Shown here: positions 23,168 to 36,600 of the stretch, piece by piece
How positions within the stretch are numbered: the first letter of the stretch is position 1
How the letters are laid out: the number at the start of each line of letters is the position of its first letter
Source of the DNA: Mariannaea sp. PMI_226
Taxonomy: Eukaryota > Ascomycota > Sordariomycetes > Hypocreales > Nectriaceae
Length of the DNA stretch: 64,000 bases
Reading direction: 5' to 3'
Assembly (NCBI GenBank): GCA_024336345.1
Contig: JANFOG010000014.1
Coordinates: forward strand, 186,001-250,000
The notes under the pieces: model-generated
Told to the model about the DNA's origin: nothing
Seen by the model: only the letters and a program-made list of their open reading frames with translations
Database searches by the model: none
Made by a program: the position numbers and the translations under genes

Positions 23168-25946
23168 TTACTTGTACAGTCTCTCCCGGCCGAATAGCTG
23201 ATTACCTGGGTCTACTTCCCTCTCGTCTGCCGAAACAGCTTTCAGAGCAACATAACCAATCTCGTCCTTTGGACATACATCTGCTAGCTGTACACGGACT
23301 TCCCGCAGACTTTTCGATCTATCCGGTCCGCCTAGGCCAGATCCTCCCGGAGGAAGGCCGACATATTTGTTTTCCCGGGTCATGGAGCTCACAAATCCAA
23401 GTACGTCCGGTCCATGGATGAAAAACCGTAAGCTCAAGCCAATGACCGCCATCATTTCAAGAACGCATGTAGTGAGAAGCAAAATAGCAACCCAGAAACG
23501 GTTTGCCCGGTATACTTTATAACTTGTCGTTGCTCTCGCTTCAGTCGAGTTCATGAAGGGCTCATCTCCTGAGTTCAACTTTGGCATGATTGTGTTTGGT
23601 GGTATACTTTCGAAAGAAACATTCGTGTGAGAGAAGGACACAAGGGTAGCATGCCAAAAGGTGTTGAAAGCGGTGGTAAGATGACTTGAAAAGCTTGTAG
23701 TGTTGATGGGCCCCCAGTCTCTTTTGAAATCCCCTGCATAAGGTTGCGGGTATCCTGCGAGATAGCTGTCTGTTGGTGAAGAGATTGTCTTGGAGCTCGA
23801 ACTAGATGCTCGAAGCCAGTGATCAAGAGTGCTCTGCCAGAATACTGCATGTCGTAGTGCATCTCCAAACAGACCTCTTGCCGCCCTTTGGTTGTAGACG
23901 CGACGCTGTCTCCTTGCGGAACACGATGTGGAGAATGGAACAGGTCCACATCTTACATCTGTTTCTACGACAAGTGTCTCCATCGTGCAGTTGAATAAGA
24001 CGGAGTGTTCAGTAAGGCCGTAAATCACACTATCTGACGCACGATAGCTAGCATACAGCATTCGTAGAGCAGACATATCTTCCCATGCATCCCGTTGACC
24101 TGTGCCCGTAATATTTACAGCAAAGGTTGTGGAACTAGGAGGAACAGCCCCAGACGGTGAATAATCAAAAGCTCGCGTTAAGTTGAGTTCGGAATCTGAG
24201 ATAAAATTATGATAATTGTCGTAGGTCATATTGTCGGTGACAAGTCCACAGTTGAAGTTGATATATGGTGTCTCAATAGTAAAATCGTAGCTTATTGAGC
24301 GCTGGTTATTGAAATTGAGTCCTTTGATCTCAATGCCGAGTAAAGACACATAAAATGCATCGCCGCGATCGAGCATACCTGCATCTATATCATATGCCTT
24401 GCCACTGTGTATCCCTTTGGGCCATTGTGGGATCTTGGGTAAACCCCATATGTCTCTGGGAGAACGTTTTTGGCTGACAGGGGACATGAGGTTGGACGCG
24501 TATAAAGTATTCACATTGATTTCTGACCTTGCTGCTTCTGACATTCCGAATTGAGATGAAGTCTGGTAGCTGGGGTGAAGATAGTAAACGATCCCAGTTT
24601 CAGTTATTTGGGCTTTTCCGACTCCAAACATCCTCACGGTGCCTTGTCCGCCAAGAGGTGACAAGAGCCATGTGCATAAAATAGCTGCGCCGATCACAAT
24701 ATGCGATCGAACAAAGATGAACCTCTCGAAGGCCCCTGCGAAACTATGGCTGCCAAATATTTGCTCCAAAGCTCCAAGCCCGATACCGTTTGGTTGCTCA
24801 AGCAACCACCGGGACAAGTTCTTGTAGAAGCGACTTGTAATTGAAGCAAAAAGTACAGGGTATATGGTCGGGCTTAGGCGAGTCATTTCGTCCAGCCGTT
24901 CTCCCTGAATGAAGTGTAATCGACCATCCAGTCTGAGAGTCATCACTGCCAAGGCTAGAAAGATACGGTAAGATGAATTCTATTATGAGCAGAATTTCTA
25001 GACGCTTACCAATGAAAAATAGAGGGAGTAATGTTAAAATTACATCCCAAACGCATTCCATGTACCAAGATGCATCCCTAGGGTGTAACTCTCGCAAACC
25101 ACCATGCCAGGTTGCTGGAACAGTGCTTAGGGTCTGCGTCGTGAAGGAAGTATGTGTCTCCATAGTAGAGACCTCGGAATTATGACTCGGTACTTTTTGA
25201 TAGGATTGTTCTCGCTGATTACTAGGACCCTTGGAGGGGGCTTTATGAGGAACCCAGGTTGAACTAGGAAGATTGAATGTCAGTACCCTCAGCAAGTTGA
25301 CGCTTTATGGGAATAATGATTATCGCCCTTACCGGGGTCTCACCCATCGTTTCCTTGAAAGCTTCCAGAGGAGGCCCAAGAAAACCAACATAAAAATAGA
25401 GACACCACTTGTAATGCCTACTACCTCGGCTTTCCTCAAGGGGCCCCAGCCTGGACCCAGACTCTGAGAGTGGCCTGGCAATTTTGTTGGCCTTGAAGTC
25501 GATATGTGAGCAATCTTTGAGCTTGTAGATGGCCCTTTCTCGCCAGTGCTGTTGGTACGCCCAAGAAATGCTTCGCGAGATTTCAAAGTCCTTGAAAGCT
25601 GGCCAAAACCAAGAAGCTTCTCAGGGCAACCTTGAGCGTCCCGCGTTGCGCATGCGTTTAGCCCGCAGCAGCCGATAAAAGGAGGGTTGGTGAACTTGCA
25701 CAAATACCACAACTGATAATTTCCCCCGACGCTCTCAGAGCAATCCATCTGAGGAATCTCACTATACATGTCGGGATTGTAGCTTGCGCTGCGCAGGTCT
25801 TTGGTCGGACATCGCCCAACGTCGCCAGCACAAGGGTCTGTCTTACAGCAACCAACAAATTCTGTCCATGCACCCTCGCAAATATAAAACGTACTTCCAA
25901 AGGGACAATGTAAACCAAGCCGTTTTATTGTAGAGATGTTGGTCAT
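23168..25946 (-). CDS. composite fungal membrane protein: cysteine-rich ectodomain plus SPLGGQ-type polytopic domain
   Basis: Three exons (25333-25946, 25010-25263, 23168-24954) give 884 residues. The N-terminal about 120 residues hold two similar cysteine-rich units: one with CPFGSTFYIC, FVGCC and GRCP, the other with LWYLC, FIGCC and GCP. A Ser/Thr-rich stalk and a membrane segment (VGITSGVSIFMLVFLGLLW) follow. The second part matches a widespread but functionally uncharacterised fungal membrane family: MTLRLDGRLHFIQG, SPTIYPVLFASI, a WLLSPLGGQGTVRM block, a long glycosylatable outer region with many NxS/T sites, and a last membrane segment before a cytoplasmic tail. The two parts are joined by an intron at 25264-25332 whose ends keep the frame and which holds an ACTGAC branch-like word. 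No classical signal peptide is visible. Two adjacent genes remain possible. Confidence 0.75.
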
Positions 25947-27098
25947 TTTGTCGCTCTTCAGCCTGGTTGGCGCTCTTTGTGTCGCTTGTTGGAAGTTTGG
26001 CTTGCCAACACTGAGAATAAGAAGGCAATAGAAGGGATGGATAGCTCAAATTTTGCCATGCCATTGCCATATGAGAGATATCTTAAAAATCAAGAGGAGC
26101 AAATTTGGTTTATTTATAGTAGCTGCGGCGAACAAGATGATATCAATGCTGTCATCATGCCGAAAGTGCAACAGCTGAAAGGCGACAGTCAAATCACCTT
26201 CTGCCTTGGCTTCGTATTTATTCCAGCATGTCTCAGCCACGCCTTTGGATGCTGCATAGCTGACATTTTGCTAGGACTTTCGTCCGAATTGGCTCCCATG
26301 AATGTATGAGGCACAATGACTGAGCTACATGATGCTAGAAGACTAATGTTCGGCACGCACTGTTTTACAAGATGAGGTACGCTGCGCATGAGTGATTGAA
26401 GAAAATCGCAGCAAGAGATTTTACCCCAAGAGATGCATGATAACACAAACTGAGGGGCGATGAATGTGATGGGTGTGCAACGTAAGCTGCACGTTATATC
26501 ACTGGCGGGATTGGCGTCTTAGCTAGGTAGTCTAACCAAGGGCGTTATCATGCACAAATAAGAAATACTACTATCAATGAAAATGTTTAATTCAAGACCC
26601 TGATATGTAACTTAGGAAGTCAAGATGGCATCTCATATTAATCGTCAACACAGGGTATTACACCGAAACACCTATTTTGTCTGAATGTCCCGGAAGCATG
26701 AGACTAATAGGCTCCCGCATTAGGAGACGGAGAAGTGCAAGCGCCATAGTGTTTTGAACCAGCTATCCTGGAACGATAGGCTCTACTAGCAAAGGGCTAC
26801 GAGAGACACAAAGATGGGTCATCAAAATCGCACACTGTTGGTTGCAGGGCAAGTAGCAGAAACGTAGGTACCGCATGGAGAGTCTGTGGGCATTAGAAGT
26901 AGGGGCTTCGAGCAGAGTGGGCACGAAAAGACAAGTTTCATAGAGACATCAGCAAAAGGGTCCTACTAGTCCAGTTGATTGACCAGCTCTCAGTTTGTGG
27001 TACCGTCTCATGCGTCTATTGGAAGTGGCAAAATGTATGGCCGCCGAGAGTAGCGCAGCGAGTGCTCACACGCAATTATACCGACCCCAGCCACGGTC
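25947..27098. other. intergenic region
   Basis: Promoter side of the composite membrane gene. It contains a TATAAATA on the minus strand at 26111-26118. No other gene was recognised. Confidence 0.5.
26111..26118 (-). promoter_or_regulatory. TATA box candidate of the composite membrane gene
   Basis: TATAAATA on the minus strand lies about 165 bases before the start codon at 25946. Consensus match and distance are the only evidence. Confidence 0.35.
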
Positions 27099-27155
27099 AT
27101 GCGGGGGACGGACGACCAACAGCTTCGACAGCTGGCTGGTTCCCATTCGCCCAAC

Positions 27156-28542
27156 ATGCCCAGCCCACAAGCCGAATTAGCATGTTCACTCTTCACTCAA
27201 CTCATCTTTCAACGTCAGGAATCGCCTGTCGACACGTCCTTCGAGAAATTGGCCCCAGAGCTGCTCTCCATGATTCTGCAATGTGTCGATTCACCTCTTG
27301 ATTTGCATCACCTCATCTCAGCGTCGCCATCTTGTTTCCGAGCGTACTTGAACTCACCAAAGCTCATTCTTTCATCCATCATCAAAAATGCATTCGAGAG
27401 TGAAAATATTCAACATGCTGTCGCTATCCTGCGGGTGCCAACTACCAATGGCCAAACGTCATCATTTTTAGACAAATATTTCAATTCCCCAACTTCCTTC
27501 GACTTTCCCTAGACAAGGCTGAGCTGGTAAATCTTTGCGTTCTTTATCATCGTTTGTCTTACTTCTTAAATGAATTCTTTCAAGAAAAAATGCAAGAACT
27601 TGGCCTTTCGGCCAATTAACATTGTCTCCATCTGAACGAGTACGACTCCATAGGGCATTTTTGCGATTTGAGCTTTACTGCCGAGTCTTCTCGGATCACC
27701 AAATTGATCCCTATGGGCCTGACAGTCTCTCTCCCCAGAATCCCCCTCCTGAGCCTGCCGAGCAATAGTTTAGTCTTTTCCTAGCCAATCTAGCTCCATG
27801 GGAGGTAGATGAGATGCGTTGTGTAGAGCAATACTTTCATTCTCTCATCGAAAATGCCATGGACGAACTTGAGGAGGAGCTTATTAGTGCGGTAATAGCT
27901 GCTCCTCGCGACGGGCCCATGCAGAACTTTGTTGCATTTGACGCGTTGGATCTTACCGCTCTCATGCTATTCTCCCGCGATGGTAGACACGATTCTCCAC
28001 GTTATATCAGCTATATGACCGCTCTAGGTCTGGACTTCATGTATAGCGTAGTTGTGTCGGGCAAGAGCAAGCATTGGAAAATGATTCGGTCAAATCATCC
28101 AGTCTCACGGGATTTCTTGCCTCAGGCATTCGGCTATACGTCAAGGGAAATAAGTGAGCCTGGATGCTCTACTACCATACCGACAGTCATCCAACTGGAT
28201 GATGATAATCCGCTGCACAGCAATCTCGGCTGTAGACTGTTTGGCAAGATCCCCCAGTCTACAAATTATATAGGTCTGGCTAACTCCGATTCGATATCTC
28301 CATTGCTATGGCAAATAGGATATGTCTTTTGGGATAGCGTCAATGTACAATCTCCCGGGGTCTTCGAGAAGCTGTCTGCGGCAAAGGCTATGAAGTGGGA
28401 TGAATTACACCTACGCATCAATCGAAACAGAAAGAATGAATGCGCTGAGGTCCGGCTCAAGGGCACTAGAGTTCCTAGGGAACAGTTGAGAAGACTTGAG
28501 AAAGAGTTTGGGTCTACTCTTCTCTGCGATGACGACGATTGA
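27156..28542 (+). pseudogene. broken F-box-like gene
   Basis: The first part (from the ATG at 27156) encodes an F-box-like start, with FEKLAPELLSMILQ, then a helical block ending in a stop at 27510-27512. The continuing similarity, DKAELVNLCVLYHRLSYFLNEFF, lies in another frame (codons from 27509). That frame also stops, at 27617-27619. A third frame takes over with LSPSERVRLHRAFLRFELYCRVF and LANLAPWEVDEMRCVEQYFHSLI and runs to 28542, but carries an in-frame TAG at 27766-27768. I found no intron with consensus ends that removes these breaks. The gene therefore looks disabled by two frameshifts and a stop. An ATG at 27099 would extend the first part. Sequencing error or unusual splicing cannot be excluded. 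Confidence 0.65.
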
Positions 28543-29488
28543 AAGCGTCGTGCAATTCTTCTCTTTGTGCAAGGATCTCACTCTCTCAATATCTTGGATC
28601 GTAATTTATTATGATACCCCCTCAATAAAGCCCCTAAACCATGCAATTCGAGAATATGACTCTCTTCATTTGCCTCGTATCCAAATTGCATTTCTAGCCC
28701 CATGCAACCGCGCTGTAGTCATTGATCTCTCGGTCTCAGCTGGACATTGGCGATCCCGGGGGGCACGTCCGCCACAAACACGGCAAAAAGTCAGCTGCAT
28801 ATACACCATATGCCGTTATTTGGCGGAGAACAAGACCTTGGCCTGTCACATCCGGGCCGCAGCACGCGTTAGCTGAGACAATAGCCCGCTACCTCAATTT
28901 CCCACTTGTAGAAAACTAGCCATGCAAGTTACAATCAAGCATTGTACACAGTATGCAACTCCGGCTCTGGCGGTGGCTTCGAAAGACGTCACAGGCGGAG
29001 AGCCTGAGAAGGTCTGGACTCTACCCTTGCAATGTGGACAATGAACGAGGCAATGGCGTCGTTGAAGGATGCAGCTGAGAAAAAGCAAAGATTAAATGTA
29101 CATTTCGGATCAGGCTGTGGCAGACAGTAGTAATTTTTCGGTTTTATTGGCTATAAAAATTCGACGCCGAGCAGGTGGCAGGACAAGGTACGACCTAGAT
29201 ACCGAATGTCAACAGTGCACTGCAGTAAGCTAATCGTTCAGGTTGAGATTGAAAGTGCAACGTGGGCGCTTCTCAATGGGTAGTTTCATGTCTACCCCTG
29301 CCTCTATTCAAAAGATCTGCATGCAACCAGCCTCACTGCTTCGCTGTAGGCACTCACAAGGTAAACTCGATGGCTGAGCGATTGCAGAAGCTAAAGTCTT
29401 GGATGATAGAGTCACTATTCAAAGTCCTGTCGCTTCTCCTCCACCATTTACCAGTCCGTGCAATGTGCTGCCCACCTTGACTGCCATA
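28543..29488. other. intergenic region
   Basis: Lies between the broken F-box-like gene and the NLR-like gene, both on the plus strand. It should contain the promoter of the latter. No coding pattern is seen. Confidence 0.5.
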
Positions 29489-32400
29489 ATGACAAACCTA
29501 CCTGATCCTGTGAAACGGGCGTTTGACAACGCAATTCACCGCTTCAAGGCCGACCTCAAGGATGCTCACCTATACGATCAAATCCTCCAGACGACGAGCA
29601 TCGAGCAGGTGTACGATGCCACTGATCAGCTTCAAAAGGAGCAGGTCAAAACCGGACACCTTCGTCACTTGTCCAAGATAGAACCATTTTTAAGGCGGCT
29701 TACAGAGTATAGTGCAGCAATAGAAGTCTTCATGCAGTTGAAGCCCGATATTTTGGCGTTACTATGGGGTCCAGTCAAGCTCCTACTTCAATGGGCCAAC
29801 GTGATGAAACAGTCCTTTGATGCCATTGTCGATACGATTGAGAACATAGGGTTATTGATGCCTGAATTCTGTCAGGTTACGAGGATATTCACGGATAATA
29901 TTCGCCTCCAAGAAGTTCTTGTTCTTTTCTTCCGAGATATACTAGACTTCTATCTGATTTCCATAAAGTTCTTTAGCTTGTCGAGTGAGTTTCCCAGAAG
30001 TACTCAGTTATACGAAAGACGAAGAGTGGTATATTAACATGACTTATTAGGGCTTAAAATTGTGTTTGAGATGCTCTGGCCAAGTCGACGGGACAAAATT
30101 TCCATTGTAGCAGAACACATTGGAAGGCACGCCTTGCTGATGCGAAATGAAGTTCGTCTCGAAGAAATCCGACAGGCCAACGATGCGAGGGAGCAACAAC
30201 TCAAGCACTTCGCCTTGACTGAAGAGAATGCTATTAGACAGGAGTATTTCGACCTCCGTGCGCATATCTCTCCTAAAGACTATGACGCTGATCTGTATCG
30301 ATTTCATGGAGATGTCTATGAAGGGACAGGGAAGTGGCTGTTCCGCGATCAGTCATTCAAGGACTGGGTAGACCAGTCAAACACCTCTGAACGGCTACTT
30401 TGGTTGAAGGGAATACCAGGAGCAGGTAGGCATTCCGGATACACCAAGTTTCAGCAGGAAACCAGCCTAACGGGCAAATGTGGTCAGGTAAGACGCTGCT
30501 TGCGAGTAGTATCATCCGACACACCCAGTCAATCAACCGCACGCTGTTCGCCTTTCTCACATACAAGGATAGCAGCACATCTGCACTATCCATCTTCCAC
30601 TCCTTGATATTTCAGCTCGCTTCAGACTCTATTACCCTCCAGACAGCGCTTAGTCAATCGAGTCGGCAAAACTTGAGAAGCAGCCTTGAGACTGCAACAG
30701 AGCTGCTTCAAATGCTCCTCAAGTGTGCAGGCGTGGTCTATGTAATCATTGACGGTATTGATGAGATTAAGCAAACGGAAAGGTCTCGGCTTCTGAGGAA
30801 AATCATTGGCCTGAGTGAGGCATGTGAAGACTGCCGAATCATTCTCAGCAGTCGTTCCGAGGCCGACATCAGTACTATTCTCAAAGGCAAGACGACCGAC
30901 ATCCAAGTGGACCAGCGAAATTCCGGAAGTATTCAAGCATTCATAAACTGCAGTACAGAAGAGTGGTTTGCCGAAAGGGACTTCATTTCGGACGTTCGTA
31001 ACGACATTCGACAATGGCTTGCGCCGATGGCGTCTCGTGCAAAAGGTGAGGCTTTTGTAAATATAGGATCTGAGCGGTTTCTCATGATTCATCCCTTGAG
31101 ACGTATCACGTAAGTTCTTATGCTTGAAAACCAGCCTGATAACTGTTTTAGGCATGTTCTTATACGTTAAAGTGGTGTTTTCTCTTATTCAACACCAGGA
31201 CAGCGTCGACGAAATCCACAACGAACTTGAAAATCTTCCAGATTCGTTAGATGACGCGTAAGCACACCCTTGATTTATTCCTTTATCTATATTCTAGGTC
31301 TGATCTCTGGCCAGGTACGGACGAATTCTGATGAGGATCAATTCATCGACAGACAAATCATTGAAGAACAAAGCCCGTAAGATATTAGGCTGGGTTGGTT
31401 GCGCTCCATCACCTATGACTAGGCGTGAGTTAGAACAAGCCTTGGTAGTCAACCCAGTTCAGGCAGATCAACAGCCCAGAGTTGTCTCGAAGCTTGATGT
31501 AGTGAATATCTGTGGCCCAATCGTGGAAGTAGTTGATGAATACGTACAGTTCGTCCACTTCACAGTCAAAGAGTAAGGAATTGGATGGAGCATTTTATGG
31601 CAAGCAGCGCAATCTAACCTTATCTAGATATATCTTCAGCCCCAATATCGTCGGTTTCATCCCACTCCCAGATATGGCATTGAGTCTCGCTATCTGCTGC
31701 ATCAACTACCTTTGCCAGGACCACCACGATATAGATGATACTGAAGATGAAATTGGAGACGGCATACTGAAGGGGACCTATCGACTTCATAACTTTGCAT
31801 CTGCCTTTTGGTTGCAGATAATTGAGCAATACATGGCCTTGAAACACGCTACGACACTTCCTGACAGTTTGATCGATCAACTGAAGCTGTTACACAGTAC
31901 GCGAACAGTAATGAGTTATGAGCCAATGAACCAACAGGAATCTGAGTCATATCCGGCAACAATCGCGGCGTTGAAGCCTCATCAGCCCGAAGTAGCGGAT
32001 ATGCTCTGCAATGTTTTTCGATTCCAACATGCATCTTCACAAGCAGATTATCATCTCAAGGAGTGTGAGTAGGCTTAGCTCTTCAATGGTGTTTCTTATG
32101 AACGCTAATGATCATTTGAAGCCGATCGGTGGATTCATCTCGATCCGCTTACCATTTCGAAGATATCAATCAAACTACAAGAGCGATTCGATGGTCAACT
32201 ATGTAAAGCATCACGCAACAAGCAGGTTATCGGATACCATTATGGTGCCAACATCTTCAAGTGTGGTTTCCTGCAGTGCAAATTTCACCGTCACGGTTTC
32301 GATACCAAGGCCAGCCGCCATTCCCACGAAAAATATCACAGCAGGCCATGGAAATGTGATATTCCTGACTGTGAGTACGCCAACATCGGCTTTGTCTCAC

Positions 32401-33368
32401 GCAACATGAGGGACCACCACTTGCAGACCAGTCACCGAGCAGAGGATCATTGCAAGGCCATCGGGGTTCAGAAGCCTGATGATGATGATGAGATTCAGCC
32501 CCTCCTATTTGATCTTGTTCAGGCTAACAAGGTTGAGGCTGTAAGAGCCCTTTGCCCCTACTTGGAGAGACTGGAAAATGAAATTCAATTGAAGCTCGCA
32601 ACTTTAGCAGCCTCAACGGGATCTTCTGCAATGCTGCAGATTTTTTGCATTGGAAGTGTGTTACCAAAGCTTCTGAAAACTAAATGGGAAAAACGTGATT
32701 GTGTGGAAGTTTTCGTCGCTGCCATACGAAGTCGCAATGTCAACTCATCCGAAAAGTTAGTTGCTCTCCTCTTGTCGCTCTCGTCGCAGTTAGATTCTAG
32801 GTTTGAGATGGATCTTCTTTATTCAATTGTGCCCGCTGTAATAGAGACAGGGTCAATGGAGATGTGCAAGACGTGGAAGCCAATTTTCAACTCCCGTTCC
32901 AATGAAAACACTTTTTTGTTCGCCAGCGTCTATCATGCCACAATTGAATCCACCGGCAACAATACAACAAAAGAAGGCACTCTCTTGGCATTTTGGGAAG
33001 ACAATAACGTTCTAGCAAGGCTTACTAAAGGCGTAATGACGGAACTGCTATCGAACATTGCTAGGTCAACGTGTTCAATCTATTTAGCTCGACATCTTTT
33101 GATGCATGGATTTGAGGTGGACGGCAGGCGGACGGGCAATCATTTGACACCCCTGCATTGGGCAGCGAAGCAAACGACGGAGCGGGCAGCAAGGTTCATG
33201 GAATTTCTTCTGCTTCATGGGGCAGATCCGAACAAAAATACCGCAAAAAGAAAAATTGAAGACGAGAAAGGAGCATTGAGAATTTCAGCATGGCTCGGGG
33301 TTTCTTGGCATGAATTGGTTGAGAGAACGAGAAGGGAACGCGAACAGCAGGGAAAGGGAAGTAGCTGA
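29489..33368 (+). CDS. NLR-like STAND protein: N-terminal helical domain, NACHT, two C2H2 fingers, ankyrin
   Basis: Seven exons (29489-29984, 30051-30425, 30488-31045, 31152-31257, 31315-31572, 31628-32064, 32122-33368) give 1158 residues. Residues about 1-200 match the helical DUF7708-type front domain of fungal NACHT proteins (LKPDILALLWGPVKLLLQ). The Walker A GIPGAGKT at about 285-292 is split by an intron. The Walker B VVYVIIDGIDEI lies at about 373-384, followed by IILSSRSE. A winged-helix region follows (KILGWVGCAPSPMTRRELEQAL, then FVHFTVKEY). Residues about 791-848 hold two Cx4C...H C2H2 fingers (one with FKCGFLQC, one with WKCDIPDC). Near 1050-1114 is an ankyrin unit (TPLHWAAKQ, FLLLHGADPN). 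Such proteins act as ligand-triggered ATPase switches in fungal non-self recognition; the ligand here is unknown. The gene looks intact. Confidence 0.9.
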
Positions 33369-33617
33369 GTATGATTCGGCTGGGGAAGCCGGAGTCCTGA
33401 TGCTAAAGTGTATTTTATTTTTCAGATAATCCTTCTTCTTACCAGAGGTGTGCTCAATCTAGAATTGCGCGCATCATGGGAACGGGTAATCTCCATGACG
33501 GAACACACTGCCTTTGCACCCTTGAGAGGGACTCCTAACATAGTTGCACATTTATATTCCGTCCTTCAAGTCGAGAAATCGCCTGAGCATCTATGGACTG
33601 TCTGTCAGTTGGAGTGA
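33369..33617. other. short convergent spacer
   Basis: Only 249 bases separate the stop codons of the NLR-like and SNF2 genes. The 3' untranslated regions probably overlap. Confidence 0.5.
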
Positions 33618-36600
33618 TCAACCCTTTTTTTCTATGAGAGTGAAATTAAAACCCACCTCCTCATCTATTTCATGCTCAGGCGTCCCCACCTGGGGAACCA
33701 GAACATTCTGAACAAGCTCAAGCTTTTTCTGTTGGATTTGTTGAACATACTAGACAATTACAACCTATTTAGCTTGTTCGGGTGCCGAAGGAATGGGTTG
33801 TAAGATATTCTGATAATCACTCACCTCCTCAATTGATCTTGGAGTAATGTACCTGGTGGTTGTCACGTCACGGAGCTGGCCTATTCGATGTACACGAGCG
33901 ATTGCTTGTTCTTCTGCCATTGGATTCCAGTGAGGTTCCATAAGATGTACACAACTTGCCGCAGTTAAGTTGATACTAATTCATTGGAGGCAAGTCAGCA
34001 CAGATGAATTTAACGGGTGCGAGGGATTCAGCTATTTCAGCTTACCCTTCACCGGCACTGCCAATCGTTGCGAGCATCACCGTACTGGTCGGATCGTCAG
34101 TAAACTTTTGAAGGGCATTGCTTCTTTGTTGAAGAGAGCGTTGGCCATCGAACCGTTGGCAAGAAAAGCCTCTCTCTTGTAGAGCATCGTAGATGAGATC
34201 TAGCATTTTAGTCCAATAGCTAAATACGACACTATCCAACTGTGAGACAGGGCTTCAAGGGCACATAAAACTGATACCTTGGTACCAGACAGAGGATCCT
34301 ACCTCTTTACAGGCCTAACCAAGTGCCCTTGACGGTTTTCCGCTTGTTCTTCAAGAAGGTTTCTAATTAAGGCTAGGATTTTGGCGGATGGTGGCTTACG
34401 CTGCTCTGTCAGTTTTTCTGATCACTAATCTTTGCAAATAATCAAACTTGCCTTCGCCCCCGATGGAGGGCCAGTCTCTTTCTTTGGGGAACATGTTCCA
34501 CAAGCGGTTTTCAAAGCTGCAGATAAGATCGATTTGAAGTTGCAGTGGCAGGAGGCGCAGCTTTGCTCAGTGGAGCAAATCGAAGAAGAACTGGGCAACT
34601 CGCTTTGGTATTTCTTCCATGCCTCAATAGCTGGAGTCGGTAATAGGTCTTCTCCATGGTTGCAAATGCGCCTCAGCATGTTAATCAGCGTCAAAATATT
34701 AGCCTCCCCATTGAGTTCCAATGAAGGCATGTTACTTTTGAGAGGAGATTTCCCAGAGGCAAGCCTTGCGGCTTCCACCTTAAAACACTCGTAGAGATGG
34801 CGGTCAGCAAGATGCAGAGGAACCTTTTCTATCTTTTCCCTCTTACTAGGAAGTTGGCACGACAAGGTAATGGCTCCCTGGTTTGTTCGCCGGAGACAAG
34901 TTGCCCCTACAAGCAACCGAAGGTTTCGAAGGCCATATGGTGTCTTGTCTCGAACCGGTTTGGAAAGCCAGTAATCGAATTTTGACTTCTCATAAAATGG
35001 CGCCACACGGACAAAGCTCAGCAGGGCAGCGTAGTTGTCGAGCGTGTTCACAATTGGAGTGCCTGTAAGACACCAGCGCATTGTAGACTGGAGTTCACAC
35101 GCTGCACGAAATGTCTGCGTTGCTCTATTGCCAATGCGATGTGCTTATGGTTGATGGTGTTAGTTCGAGCGCTTCTGTACTGAAACGGAAGCATTTCAGC
35201 AACTGACCTTCATCAAGCACCACACGGAACCACCACTCGGAGAATAGTGGACCATTTGCAGCAAAGTCAGATTGTAGAGTCTGATAATTCGTCAAGATCA
35301 CATCGTAGCTCTGGAATTGTGACGCCAGGTTGTGTCGGCTCGGGCCATGGTAGGTGGCTATTCGTATCTGACCTGGAATAATATGTCTAGATTGAATTAA
35401 GTTGATGTAGCTTTCCAGCGGCTCAGAGGCTATTAAATATACTTATTAATCTGGTTATTCCATTCAGTGATAACTAAGAAAAGTTAGTTCTATTGCAATT
35501 TATACAATGATTCCTATTATATATCGTACTAGACTTCGGTGCCACAATGAGCGTTGCCAGGGATGATGTCGGGCTTGGTGCGTGAGTCGTCTGTTCACAA
35601 AACATGTCCAAAGACCAGCAAATGAGCGACAAAATACTCAACGTCTTTCCGAGACCCATTTCCTACAAACTCGGTAAGTTTCGAGGGAAGATAGGTGAGA
35701 AATGCAAGGCTCTTCTAACATCAGCTAAGATTCCTCCGCCGGGCAAAGGCGGATCATTGGTCTTCTCTCCCGTAATTCTATGACGATAACTAGTGATATT
35801 TGTAAGTAATTGGCCCAGCACTGGACAGAATACTACAATACTGTCTTACTTAATTTCGCCCCTGTCAGAATAGAATGATTCCCATAGGGAAGGGCATTGG
35901 CTGCTCTCAAGTAGGAGACATTCTTTCTCACTCATCACGGTCAAAGCTGTTATCTGGTGCCTATTGTTTTCTTAGCCTATGTAAAAAAAAATAAAAGAAT
36001 AAAAAGAGATGTAAACTTACTGTTTCAGAACAGTCTGGAGCCGCCGGCTTGGTTCCGTGGTTGGCTTGATGCCGAGATCTCCCGCGGAATCGAAAATACC
36101 CATCAATTGGCGTTTCGTCGTCTCATCAAGAGAAGTAGCCCGATCCTCATCATTTATTTCTAGATCTTCTAACCGTGGCATCTGAGATCCTGGGCGGAGA
36201 AGGTAGTGTGGATTAAAGTATTCGATGTCCACGTCGACATCTTCAAGGACTGGCTGTTGAAGGTACAAGTTTGCTTTAGATAGGAGCTTCCCAACTTCGT
36301 ATCTCTCGTGCATTAGCCCGTAGACGACAATACGAAGAGAGAGCATCGATTTTGATTGAGAATCCGATGGAATCTTTTTAGAAGCTTTGCCGTTTGGAGA
36401 CTGCTGTGCAATCAGAGCCCCGGTGAGTTTCGTCGAATGCTCGGTCATTAGCTTTGATACAGCTGGCTCAGTAACTATGCCAGCATATTTGCCAGTGTCT
36501 GTAGCAAAGATCTTGGCGAAATCTCCACACGGTCGTATCTCGACTGCAACACTACCAGTCGTCTTTTTGTCCCGGAAGAATGATGACGTCGCGTTCACCA

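Noticed and set aside
32011..32409. 132-codon plus-strand frame overlapping the NLR-like gene
   Set aside because: Out of frame with the spliced reading that gives two C2H2 fingers. The alternative frame has no domain.
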